Source: SIG291 sp045543455
Lineage (GTDB): Bacteria; Bacillota; Clostridia; Lachnospirales; Lachnospiraceae
Assembly (NCBI GenBank): GCA_045543455.1
Contig: JAZQMK010000007.1
Location: 1-15,705, forward strand
Length of the DNA: 15,705 bases
Direction: 5' to 3'
Shown here: positions 6,370-14,581 of the stretch, piece by piece
Position numbering within the stretch: position 1 is the first letter of the stretch
Layout of the letters: every line of letters begins with the position of its first letter
The notes under the pieces: generated by a model
Databases searched by the model: none
Seen by the model: the letters and a program-made list of their open reading frames with translations, nothing else
Told to the model about the DNA's origin: nothing
Made by a program: the position numbers and the translations under genes

Positions 6370-9300
6370 ATGAGCAAGAAAAGCAAGAGAATTAAGCAGT
6401 GTCTTAGTCTTCTTTTATGTTTTGGCATACTTGCAACAACATTACTTGGTAATGTAAGTGCATATGCAGGATCAGGAAGAAAGATTGACGTATGGGATTT
6501 TGGTTGTGTTGCTGAAAGTAATACAGACCTTTATAACAATAACGTAACAGCTGCTTTATGGGATGCCTGCGCTAATGTAGGCACAGATGGTAAGTTTGTA
6601 GCAGGAGAAACTACATTTGGAGATCTTACCATAACACACAATTCAAATGACAGATTGTATAGTCCATCAACAAAGAACTATACATCAGCAAGTGCACTTA
6701 CTACAAAGGCGTATGACGATGGTTATACAGCTAATGGTATGTTCTACTGCAACGGTACAGGTGGTGACAACAGAAGATATATTTCTGTTAACAACGTAGT
6801 TGCAGGTGACAAGATTGTGGTATATATGGGCTCAAGTAATGCGGTAGAAGGCACATTCTATTTCACATACATGGGCACAGATGGTACACAGCAGATTGCA
6901 AATGCATTTTCTAACGAATGTGGAAAATATGAATTTGTAGCAGAATATAGTGGTACATATAAATTATGGACAGATGGTTCTGTAGGTAAGCCGGTTTACC
7001 ACAGAGTAGTAAGAATTCCTGGTGTTGAAGTAACTGGTACTATTGACCTTGCAGGTTCAGGAATTACAGATTACACAGTTAAGTTTACAAACAGTGTAAC
7101 AGGTGGCGAAACAATCGCAACATTAAATGGAACAAATTTCTCGGTTGTATTAGCAGCCGGAGATGAATATACAGCTTCTTTATCAGGAGCAACAGGCTTT
7201 GGTTTTACAAATGCCTGCAAGAAGGTTACAACACAGCTTTCAGATGTTATTTCAGGTGTTAATAATGTATCGCTTGTAGTTGAACCAAAGACAACATATA
7301 CATATTCTGGTAAAATTACAGGATTTGCGTCTGATTATGATATTTCTAAGCTTAAGGTTACAATGGAAGTTCCAGAAGATGCATTGGTAGATGATGTAGT
7401 ATTATCAATTGCAGCAGATGGTTCATTTACAGCAACTTTAGAACCAGATGTACAATACACAGCAGTGCTTTCAGGTGTCAACGATTATGAAATCACAGCA
7501 GGCGGTAAAGTTTATGATACAGATAATGTTACAGAAGATATTACTGTGGCATTAAAGGCTAAATATGATGTTAAGGGTGGTTTCCTTGATTTACCTTCAA
7601 CATCTACAATTTCAGCTATTAAATTTACAAATATGGAAGATGGTTATGTATACACAGGAACAGCTACAGCTACAGGCTACTCAGTTTCTTTAAGAAACGG
7701 TGCTTATGCAGTAGAAGCAACTGTTGACGGATACAAGACTAATACACATGTTGTTGTTAAGGATGCAGCAGTTACAAAGGATTTAATGTTTGTTTCAACA
7801 GCAGCTCCTGGCACACTTACATGGGCTTCAGATATTTATGTAGGCTATGAAGATAAGGGTGCTTTAAATTATGATACAGTTAGCGCAGCTATGGCAGCGT
7901 GTGTTGCTATGAACCCAACTTCAGAAGCTCAAAGAATTACAGTGCATATTGCACCAGGTACATATCGTGAGCAGATTACAGTTGCAGCTCCATATGTAAC
8001 ATTAGTAAATGATTCAGATGAAGAAGTACTTTTAACATGGTACTATGGAATCGGTTACAAATATTATAGTGCAGATTCAACAGGTTTCTATAACCCAGAA
8101 AATGCATATGATAAGTTTGAAAAGAAAACAGTTGAAAAATGGGGATGCTCTACATATGTAAAGGCTTCTGCTAAGGGATTTAGAGCAGATGGTATCACAT
8201 TTGAAGCATCATTTAACAGATACATCACAGATGAAGAAATCTTAGATGGAGTTGAAGTATCAGGCTTAGAATCAATCGCATTTGAAAGAAAATATGGTGC
8301 AGATGTAACATCTAAGGCAGCAACAGAGCGTGCAACAGCTATTGCAGTATATGCTGACAATGCAGAATTTACAAACTGTACTTTCCTTGGAAGTCAGGAT
8401 ACTTTATTTACAGGTAATGCTAATACATATGGTTACTACAAGAATTGTGTAATCGTAGGTAATACAGACTATATTTTTGGTAGCAACAATGCAGTATTTG
8501 ATGGTTGCGTACTTAAGTTTGCAGGTTACAGCACAGGTGCTGTTGGCGGTTATGTAACAGCTCATAAGCCAGCAGATGGCGTAACAGCAGGATATTTATT
8601 CAGAAACTGTACAATTACAGGAGATGATAAATTAGAAGTAAAAGCAGGTTATTTAGGAAGACCATGGGGTCCTACTGCTATGGTTACATTCCTTAATACA
8701 AAGATGGATGGAGATTATATTGAGGCAGCAGGTTGGACACAAATGAGTGGTGCTAAACCAGAAAATGCTAACTTTAAGGAATATAACACTGTATTTATAA
8801 AAGACGGTAGCGCAGTAGCTACAACAGGTCGTGTAACAGGTGTTATTGATTCGGTTGTTGCATCGCAGATTCAGCTTAATACATTCCTTGGTTCATCTTT
8901 ACCAAAGGCATACGTTGAAGAAAATTCAATTGTAAAATTTGAAACAGCTCCATATGTAGTAGACAACGGAGATATTAATACTCCATATCCAGGACATACA
9001 TTAACAGTTGGATACTCACTTGGTACTGCAAATGATGCAAATGATGCATCAGTTATTCGTTGGTATTCAGTAGACGGAACAACAGAAACTTTAGTTAAGA
9101 GTTCAACAGCAGTTTTAAGTAATACATATAAGATTACAACAGCTGATATCGGAAAGAAGATTAAGGTAGTAGTAATTCCTGAAACATTTAGCGGTAATGC
9201 AGGTTCATCTGCATCATATACAGTTGAAGTTGCAGTTAAGGATGGCTATGAAGATCCTTCAAATTCATCAGCAGATATTACATTGGGCGATGGCATTAAC

Positions 9301-11967
9301 ATTTTCCTTGCAGGTGATTCAACAGTTAAGGATTACTCTGTAAATGGTATGTATATGAATGGTATCGCACAGTCAGAAGGTTCATGGGGCGAATTCTTAC
9401 AAGGCTTCTTTGATGAATCAGTAGTTAAGATTCAAAACTACGCAAATGGTGGTAGAAGTACACGTAACTACATCAATGAAGGTACATTAGATAAGATTGC
9501 AGCAAAGCTTCAGGCGGGTGATTATTTATTCATTCAATTTGGTCATAATGACTGTTCAAATGGCGCAGGATATCTTGAAGACAGATATGTACCACTCGGT
9601 ACACCTGATGCAAATGGTATCTATCCTGTAACAGCAGGTGTTAAGGTGACTACACCTTCATCACTTACAAGTAAATATGGTGACACATTCTATTCATATG
9701 ATTGTGGCGGTACATATAAATGGTATTTACAACAATACATTAATGTAGCTAAGGAAGCAGGCGCTATTCCTGTATTAGTTACACCAGTAGCAAGAATGTA
9801 TTTTGATGCAGATGGTAAGATTACAACTCATCATGATTCAACAGATACAACAACAAATACACAGGTAACAACAAATGATGCTTATGTAACTGCAGTTAAG
9901 CAGCTTGCAGAAGAAGAAAATGTATTATTAATTGATGCATTTTCAATGACAAAGGCATTATACGAAGAGTCATATAAGGCTGATACAGCAGCAAATGGTA
10001 AGACATCACCATTAACAAGCCAGCTTATGGCATCTGGTGAAAAGACACACAGCAGCAAGCTTGGTGGATTTATCAGTGCAGCTTTAATGGCACTTGAAAT
10101 TCAAGATTTAGGAATTAACATTTCTAAGGTTGTTGATATGCCAGCACAGGTTGCAGGTTATGATAACAAGGGTAATCAGACATTCTTTGTTAACGGAAGC
10201 AACCAGCTTACAGCTTATATTCCAGATTCAGAAGGCGCATACACAGTAGCTGCAGAACACTGGACAGCTTATGGTCAGGCATTAATTAACGAAATTGGTG
10301 AAAACCATGATGTATTAGAAGGTACAGCACAAGAAAAGCATACAGTATGGGTAATCGGTGATTCAACAGTTTGTGAATTTGACGATAACTACTACTATCC
10401 AAGATATGGTTGGGGTACACAACTTCATAGATATTTCGATGAAACATTAGTTGTTAATAACCTTGCTTTATCAGGAAGAAGTTCAAAGAGCTTTACAACA
10501 GAAGCTAACTATAAGACATTAATGGATGGTATGGAAGAAGGCGATTTCCTTCTTATCGGATTTGGCCATAATGATGAAAAGGCAGAGGCTGACCGTTATA
10601 CAAATCCAAATGGTGATTATAAGACAGCTGGTTCATTTGCAAACTCATTATATGAGAACTATATTAAGCCAGCTCAGGCAAAGGGTGTTACAGTAATTGT
10701 TTGTACACCAATGGTAAGAAGAACAGCAACAACAGGCGAATGGACTAATAATCAGCTTCATATCACAACAACATCAGGCAGCTTTGCCGGTGGTGATTAT
10801 ACTAAGGCGATTATTGATATGGGTAAAGACTTAAATGTACCAGTAATAGATTTAATGTCTTTAACAAAGAATTTATATGATGAAATCGGCGCTGATGAGT
10901 CATTATATTTACATGCATGGAACTCTTCAAAAGAAGGTTCAGTAGATAACACACATACAAATATTTATGGTGCTACATACAATGCTTACTTTATTACACA
11001 GGGTATTAAGGCTTTAGGTGTAGAAGGTATGGCAGAACACATTAAGACAGCTATGGCACCAATTAAGGATACTATATTAGTGTCTAATCCGGATTATGTT
11101 GAACCAGAATATTCAGGTAACTTAGGTAACAGTGAATTATGGAGCGATGTAGGATTCTGGAAGGGTACAGTATTTGGTGATTGCGGTGGTATTCCAACAG
11201 CAGATAATTATGTTCTTGGACCAGATGCAAATGGCAACATCGCAATTAAGGTTCTTAATAACAAGGGTAAGATTGCAAGTAAGACTGACGGTATTGCTAT
11301 GTACTACTTCAAAGTACCTGCAAGCAAGAACTTTAAGCTTTCAGCAACAGTAACAGTTAATAGCTTTACTTCAAATGATCAGGTATCATTTGGTCTTATG
11401 GCAAGAGATGATATGTATGTTGATGAATTTATCAATACAACATTAGGCGATTATGTGGCAGCAGGTCCATTAAAGCTTACAAAAGAGAATGTATGGAATT
11501 GTTTTGCAAGAAAGAGCGGTGTGTTAACACAGGGTGGTACTTGCGTTAACCCAATCAAGGCTGGCGATGTAATTGACTTAAAGATTGAAAGTAACACAGA
11601 TGGTTACGCTTGTACATTTGGTAATGAAGAAACAATTACAGGTGGATTTGACTTTAAGTTAACAAGTATTGATTCTGATTATGTATATGTTGGTATGTAC
11701 GCATCTCGTAGTGCAGATGTTGTATTCTCAAATGTTAAATTAATAGTTGATGGTGTAGAAGTTACACCTGAAAATGCTGATGAAATTTCAAGCTTAGGCA
11801 GTGGCTCAGGCAGTGGTTCGGGCGAAGGTTCAGGCAGTGGATCAGGTTCACAAAACCCAGAAACAGGAGATAACTCATCAACAGGTTTATATGCAGGCTT
11901 AGCGGTATCAAGTATTATTTTACTTGCAGGCTTAGCAATCGTAGATAAAAAAAGATATAATTGTTAA
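6370..11967 (+). CDS. Giant cell-wall-anchored pectin de-esterase: CE8 methylesterase plus two SGNH/CE12-like acetylesterases
   Basis: An 1865-residue secreted protein. Layout: signal peptide 1-33 (likely cut after AYA); N-terminal beta domain about 34-217, unassigned; three carboxypeptidase-regulatory/SpaA-like beta repeats about 220-311, 309-396 and 399-476; CE8 pectinesterase about 487-848, with the acid/base and nucleophile Asp in GSQDTLF (D677) and NTDYIFG (D700), and R764/W766 in YLGRPWG; Ig-like domain about 858-960. SGNH domain 1 (about 972-1250) has GDST (S984), NGGRST, GHND (1058-1061) and EKTH (E1224, H1227). SGNH domain 2 (about 1323-1560) has GDST (S1332), GRSS, GHND (1399-1402) and DNTH (D1526, H1529). 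A beta-sandwich (about 1587-1805), Gly/Ser linker, NPETG (1829-1833), hydrophobic helix and KKR tail follow. It should remove methyl and acetyl esters from pectin at the cell surface. The start chosen is ATG 6370, eight bases after GGAGG; an in-frame ATG at 6349 precedes that site. The acetylesterase substrate (RG-I or homogalacturonan) is inferred. Confidence 0.93.
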   Translation: MSKKSKRIKQCLSLLLCFGILATTLLGNVSAYAGSGRKIDVWDFGCVAESNTDLYNNNVTAALWDACANVGTDGKFVAGETTFGDLTITHNSNDRLYSPSTKNYTSASALTTKAYDDGYTANGMFYCNGTGGDNRRYISVNNVVAGDKIVVYMGSSNAVEGTFYFTYMGTDGTQQIANAFSNECGKYEFVAEYSGTYKLWTDGSVGKPVYHRVVRIPGVEVTGTIDLAGSGITDYTVKFTNSVTGGETIATLNGTNFSVVLAAGDEYTASLSGATGFGFTNACKKVTTQLSDVISGVNNVSLVVEPKTTYTYSGKITGFASDYDISKLKVTMEVPEDALVDDVVLSIAADGSFTATLEPDVQYTAVLSGVNDYEITAGGKVYDTDNVTEDITVALKAKYDVKGGFLDLPSTSTISAIKFTNMEDGYVYTGTATATGYSVSLRNGAYAVEATVDGYKTNTHVVVKDAAVTKDLMFVSTAAPGTLTWASDIYVGYEDKGALNYDTVSAAMAACVAMNPTSEAQRITVHIAPGTYREQITVAAPYVTLVNDSDEEVLLTWYYGIGYKYYSADSTGFYNPENAYDKFEKKTVEKWGCSTYVKASAKGFRADGITFEASFNRYITDEEILDGVEVSGLESIAFERKYGADVTSKAATERATAIAVYADNAEFTNCTFLGSQDTLFTGNANTYGYYKNCVIVGNTDYIFGSNNAVFDGCVLKFAGYSTGAVGGYVTAHKPADGVTAGYLFRNCTITGDDKLEVKAGYLGRPWGPTAMVTFLNTKMDGDYIEAAGWTQMSGAKPENANFKEYNTVFIKDGSAVATTGRVTGVIDSVVASQIQLNTFLGSSLPKAYVEENSIVKFETAPYVVDNGDINTPYPGHTLTVGYSLGTANDANDASVIRWYSVDGTTETLVKSSTAVLSNTYKITTADIGKKIKVVVIPETFSGNAGSSASYTVEVAVKDGYEDPSNSSADITLGDGINIFLAGDSTVKDYSVNGMYMNGIAQSEGSWGEFLQGFFDESVVKIQNYANGGRSTRNYINEGTLDKIAAKLQAGDYLFIQFGHNDCSNGAGYLEDRYVPLGTPDANGIYPVTAGVKVTTPSSLTSKYGDTFYSYDCGGTYKWYLQQYINVAKEAGAIPVLVTPVARMYFDADGKITTHHDSTDTTTNTQVTTNDAYVTAVKQLAEEENVLLIDAFSMTKALYEESYKADTAANGKTSPLTSQLMASGEKTHSSKLGGFISAALMALEIQDLGINISKVVDMPAQVAGYDNKGNQTFFVNGSNQLTAYIPDSEGAYTVAAEHWTAYGQALINEIGENHDVLEGTAQEKHTVWVIGDSTVCEFDDNYYYPRYGWGTQLHRYFDETLVVNNLALSGRSSKSFTTEANYKTLMDGMEEGDFLLIGFGHNDEKAEADRYTNPNGDYKTAGSFANSLYENYIKPAQAKGVTVIVCTPMVRRTATTGEWTNNQLHITTTSGSFAGGDYTKAIIDMGKDLNVPVIDLMSLTKNLYDEIGADESLYLHAWNSSKEGSVDNTHTNIYGATYNAYFITQGIKALGVEGMAEHIKTAMAPIKDTILVSNPDYVEPEYSGNLGNSELWSDVGFWKGTVFGDCGGIPTADNYVLGPDANGNIAIKVLNNKGKIASKTDGIAMYYFKVPASKNFKLSATVTVNSFTSNDQVSFGLMARDDMYVDEFINTTLGDYVAAGPLKLTKENVWNCFARKSGVLTQGGTCVNPIKAGDVIDLKIESNTDGYACTFGNEETITGGFDFKLTSIDSDYVYVGMYASRSADVVFSNVKLIVDGVEVTPENADEISSLGSGSGSGSGEGSGSGSGSQNPETGDNSSTGLYAGLAVSSIILLAGLAIVDKKRYNC

Positions 11968-11990
11968 AATTTAGCTCTCCAAAAGAAAGT

Positions 11991-12026
11991 GGCTCGCACG
12001 GATTATCTGTGCGGGTCATTTTTGTT
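11991..12026 (+). terminator. Strong rho-independent terminator of the pectin esterase gene
   Basis: A continuous 12-bp stem (including G-T pairs) with arms GGCTCGCACGGA and TCTGTGCGGGTC and a TTA loop is followed by ATTTTTGTT. It lies 24 bases after the stop codon. Confidence 0.93.
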
Positions 12027-12073
12027 CTTCAATAGGAAATACCTCTAAGGCGACCTTTTCTATTGAACAAAAA
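12019..12073. repeat. Imperfect inverted repeat overlapping the terminator T-tract
   Basis: The left arm 12019-12035 reads TTTTTGTTC-TTC-AATAG. The right arm 12060-12073 is the complement of TTTTTGTTCAATAG, so the arms pair over 14 bases with a 3-base bulge. The loop is about 24 bases. It could be a remnant of an element end or a second RNA hairpin; no function is evident. Confidence 0.5.
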
Positions 12074-12220
12074 CAATCTGTGGGATGCGCACTTGCACGA
12101 ATGGAAGGTGTCGCTACTGCAACCGTGCTTGGCACTTAAAGTGTACAAGGAAAATTATGTCGTTTTTTAGCCGCAAGTGTCGATGAAAGCCTGATTGACA
12201 AGGCAATTAAGCAGGTTTAG
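12027..12220 (+). pseudogene. Possible decayed coding remnant in the gap after the pectin esterase
   Basis: One frame reads SSIGNTSKATFSIEQKQSVG, continues CALARMEGVATATVLGT, meets TAA at 12137-12139, then continues in the same frame SVQGKLCRFLAASVDESLI and DKAIKQV to TAG at 12218-12220. The composition is protein-like and visibly richer in GC than the flanking genes. There is no good start codon or ribosome site. I do not recognise the family. It may instead be non-coding sequence; this entry covers most of the 320-base gap between 11968 and 12287, whose other contents are the terminator and a promoter. Confidence 0.3.
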
Positions 12221-12223
12221 AAT
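12195..12223 (+). promoter_or_regulatory. Promoter of the 208-residue orphan gene
   Basis: TTGACA (12195-12200), a 17-base spacer and TAGAAT (12218-12223). It lies about 65 bases before the start codon. Its -10 box overlaps the final TAG of the possible remnant frame. Confidence 0.75.
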
Positions 12224-12287
12224 TTAAATGTATATTATACACGTTATGCAGAAAAAATTAATATGATTAGGAGGAATACATTTAATT

Positions 12288-12914
12288 ATGGGGAATGAAA
12301 ATGCATTAAAGCAGGAGCTTATAGTGGAGTTAAGAGGAATTATATGGAGGTACAGAATGATACCTACATTTACGTATGAGTCTAACAAAGAGATAAAAAT
12401 TACAACTTTAGGCCGAAAAATGTGTCTTTGGTTAAGTTGTATTATTAATGAAAATGATAATTCAAATTTGAATGTTGCTCTTGATAAGATATTTTTTGAA
12501 TTACAATTATTAGAACGTATGTCTGAAATAAAAATAGCAGGAAATGTTTGTCAGAAGCCGGGCTTTGAGGATTTAAACAGTAAATTGGAATTTTATATCT
12601 GGTTAATTAAAAATACTACTGTTAATTTAAAAACTATAAATAAGCATTTTAACGAAGAACTTCATTTTATTCTTTTTGAAAAGGTAAAAGAGTATCTTAG
12701 TGTATGTCATAAAGAGGATATGATGGAAGAAATAAGCGGATATTTAAAAGAAGGAATAAAGGATAATAGAGAAAAGAATAGTAAATGTTATTTTTTGGAA
12801 AAACTCAAAAATCATACTTTATTTGAAAAAGATTATAAAATGATGAGTTTAGAAACATTATTAGAAGAAGAACAAAAAATTTGTGAGGATTTTTTAAATA
12901 ATACAAGAAATTAG
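12288..12914 (+). CDS. Hypothetical protein, 208 residues, predicted helical
   Basis: I do not recognise this protein. It has no signal peptide or membrane helix and looks like an all-helical cytoplasmic protein, rich in Lys, Glu, Asn and Leu. Features that can be seen are an IIWRYRMIPTFTYES segment (18-32), LGRKMCLWLSCIINE (41-55), a hydrophobic FYIWLIKNT stretch, and an acidic/basic C-terminal half with five scattered cysteines overall. AGGAGG (12269-12274) is an ideal ribosome site but lies 13 bases from the ATG, longer than its neighbours' 5-9. No in-frame ATG, GTG or TTG lies closer to it. A consensus promoter sits upstream. It is followed by the Big_2/PTSGQ protein, which has its own possible promoter. 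The gene is probably real, given the coding-like composition and signals; its function is unknown. Confidence 0.65.
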   Translation: MGNENALKQELIVELRGIIWRYRMIPTFTYESNKEIKITTLGRKMCLWLSCIINENDNSNLNVALDKIFFELQLLERMSEIKIAGNVCQKPGFEDLNSKLEFYIWLIKNTTVNLKTINKHFNEELHFILFEKVKEYLSVCHKEDMMEEISGYLKEGIKDNREKNSKCYFLEKLKNHTLFEKDYKMMSLETLLEEEQKICEDFLNNTRN

Positions 12915-12927
12915 GGTGCTTAGGTGC

Positions 12928-12955
12928 TTGCACTTTAATTTAAATGTGGTATTAT
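12928..12955 (+). promoter_or_regulatory. Likely promoter of the Big_2/PTSGQ protein gene
   Basis: TTGCAC (12928-12933), a 16-base spacer and TATTAT (12950-12955); shifting one base gives ATTATA with a 17-base spacer. A second TATAAT at 12964-12969 lacks a good -35. Confidence 0.5.
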
Positions 12956-12994
12956 ATAGAGTGTATAATTTTGATGTTAGAATGGGTGATTTAT

Positions 12995-14062
12995 ATGAAA
13001 ACGAGAAGAAAGTTAAAAAAAAGCGTTTTATATACTCTAATAGCTGTGCCACTTGTAGTGATATTAGTGGTTATCACTGTTTTATTGTCAAAAGGGAAAA
13101 ATGAAAAAGTGGAAGAAACAACAGGACAGGTTACAACAACAACTTCCCATACTTTAAGTCCAGGTGAGATTGAGGATATTATTAAAGAGAAAAAAATAAA
13201 AATAAATATGGATAATTTTAAGATGACCGTAGGCGAAAAAGTAATGCTGTCAGCATCTTTTGGTGATGATGTGGCAACAGGTGCAGTTAATTGGAAAAGC
13301 TCAGATGCTACAGTAGCAACTATTGACGAAACCGGAGTGGTAACGGCCGTTAAAGCGGGTTTGATTTCTATTACTGCAACTATTGATATGTATACAGATG
13401 CAATAATAATAGAAGTGGTAAATGGAACTGCTGATAGTGGTAATATGGATTTGCCAGGTTATGTTGAAGCAACAAAACCAATACAGCCAACAAGCGGACA
13501 GCAGCCAACAAGTGGACAACAGCCAACAAGCGGACAGCAGCCAACAAGTGGACAGCAGCCAACAAGTGGACAGCAGCCAACAAGTGGACAGCAGCCAACA
13601 AGTAGCGAACAGCCAACAAGTGGACAGCAACCAACAAGTAGCGAACAGCCAACAAGCACTAATCAACCGACTAGTCAACAACAGACTACAGGTGGAGCAG
13701 AGAAACCTACACAACCTGTGGAATTATTTATAAGTACACAATTGTATGATGTACTTGAAAGCTATGGATTTAAAAAGCATACAAGTGTTGGCAATGTGTA
13801 TGTATTTGGAGAAAACGATAAATATGGCGGGTTTATCAGCATACAGACGAACTCTACTCACATATATATAAAGGAATTAAATGGTGAGTTTGAAGGTGCA
13901 TTGACAAACGTTTTAAAGCTTTTGCTTGCAGATGGAAATAGTCAGGCCATCAGTACATATAAGAGCCTTACTTTGGATAAAACTATAAGTATAAAAGGTC
14001 GAAGAGTACAATATCTTGTTAAGACTGATGGTGGTCATGGTCAAATAATTATTGGTAATTAA
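12995..14062 (+). CDS. Membrane-anchored surface protein with Big_2 domain and PTSGQ repeats
   Basis: A 355-residue protein. A basic N-terminus (MKTRRKLKK) and one hydrophobic helix (about 10-32) act as a signal anchor, so the rest faces outward. Residues about 68-143 form a bacterial Ig-like Big_2 domain (FKMTVGEKVMLSASF, then VNWKSSDATVATID and GVVTAVKAGLISITA). Residues 164-229 are eleven hexapeptide repeats of QPTSGQ type, a likely flexible wall-spanning spacer. Residues about 240-355 form a small alpha/beta domain (ELFISTQLYDVLESYGF ... YLVKTDGGHGQIIIGN) that I do not recognise. There is no sortase motif. The start chosen is ATG 12995, with the weak site GGGTGA just upstream; the upstream ATG at 12944 would add a hydrophobic stretch without a ribosome site. 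A role in adhesion or wall interaction is only inferred from the domain types. Confidence 0.8.
   Translation: MKTRRKLKKSVLYTLIAVPLVVILVVITVLLSKGKNEKVEETTGQVTTTTSHTLSPGEIEDIIKEKKIKINMDNFKMTVGEKVMLSASFGDDVATGAVNWKSSDATVATIDETGVVTAVKAGLISITATIDMYTDAIIIEVVNGTADSGNMDLPGYVEATKPIQPTSGQQPTSGQQPTSGQQPTSGQQPTSGQQPTSGQQPTSSEQPTSGQQPTSSEQPTSTNQPTSQQQTTGGAEKPTQPVELFISTQLYDVLESYGFKKHTSVGNVYVFGENDKYGGFISIQTNSTHIYIKELNGEFEGALTNVLKLLLADGNSQAISTYKSLTLDKTISIKGRRVQYLVKTDGGHGQIIIGN
13484..13681 (+). repeat. 18-bp tandem repeat, 11 units, coding for QPTSGQ-type hexapeptides
   Basis: Eleven contiguous 18-base units start with CAGCCAACAAG or close variants. By protein sequence they are six QPTSGQ, then QPTSSE, QPTSGQ, QPTSSE, QPTSTN and QPTSQQ. 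The first eight or nine are nearly identical at the DNA level and the last two diverge, so slippage in the left part is likely. Confidence 0.95.
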
Positions 14063-14103
14063 AAAGAAAAATTAAAATAGGTATCGAAATTTTTGGATTA
14101 ATA

Positions 14104-14112
14104 TGTTATAAT
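14104..14112 (+). promoter_or_regulatory. Extended -10 promoter of the cdaA operon
   Basis: TGTTATAAT is an extended -10 about 40 bases before the first gene of the operon. No convincing -35 is present at the right distance. Confidence 0.5.
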
Positions 14113-14152
14113 ATTATATCCTTGGAGAGAAAAGAATGTTAGAGGTGTGCAT

Positions 14153-14581
14153 ATGCTCAACGAAGGTAAAGTAAAATTGCTTACCAAACTGGCAGTTTAT
14201 GAGAAAAGTGCTGAAGGTAAGAAGAATATATCAATAAGAAAAAATTTCAAAAGTGATTATGTAAGCTTTGGTATAATTAAGACAATACTTGCCGCTACAA
14301 TAGCATATCTTATGTGTGTTGCAGTTTATGTGTTGTGTAATGTACAGTTTTATGTAGAAAATATTTTATACCTTGATTATACAGCTTTGTTTTATACAAT
14401 AGGTAAATATTATCTTTTAGTTGTGATAGTTTTTGGATTAATATCTTTTTTGTATTATACTTATGTTTTCGAGGTGGCAAAAAAAGATACGGATTTGTAT
14501 ATATCAAGATTAAAAAAGCTTGAAAGATATTATGAAAAAGAAGATGAAGTAAGAAGAAGAGTTGGAGGCAATAAGAAATGA
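14153..14581 (+). CDS. Two-helix membrane protein of unknown function, first gene of the cdaA operon
   Basis: A 142-residue protein with a basic N-terminal cytoplasmic part (1-38), two membrane helices (about 40-62 and 82-106) and a charged C-terminal helix likely to form a coiled coil (KKDTDLYISRLKKLERYYEK, 110-129, and onward). I do not recognise a named family. The start chosen is ATG 14153, with GAGG seven bases upstream; a GTG two codons earlier overlaps that site. Its TGA overlaps the ATG of the next gene (ATGA at 14578-14581), so the two are translationally coupled and may form a complex. A role around cyclic di-AMP or envelope control is suggested only by the neighbouring cdaA. Confidence 0.8.
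   Translation: MLNEGKVKLLTKLAVYEKSAEGKKNISIRKNFKSDYVSFGIIKTILAATIAYLMCVAVYVLCNVQFYVENILYLDYTALFYTIGKYYLLVVIVFGLISFLYYTYVFEVAKKDTDLYISRLKKLERYYEKEDEVRRRVGGNKK

Noticed and set aside
12082..12178. Cys-rich small protein in another frame of the gap
   Set aside because: No start codon with a ribosome site, and the cysteines arise from TGT/TGC in a frame competing with the more protein-like remnant frame.
12916..13104. 62-codon plus-strand frame overlapping the start of the Big_2 protein
   Set aside because: It lies over the promoter and anchor region of the Big_2 gene in another frame, with no ribosome site and no family features.
13484..13681. CRISPR-like array
   Set aside because: Units are directly contiguous 18-mers without spacers and are in frame with a surface protein.
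13301..13733. Four long overlapping open frames, three on the minus strand and one in another plus frame
   Set aside because: They are shadows of the 18-bp repeat, which has no stop in several frames. They lack ribosome sites and give low-complexity Leu/Cys/Trp or Gln/Ser proteins.
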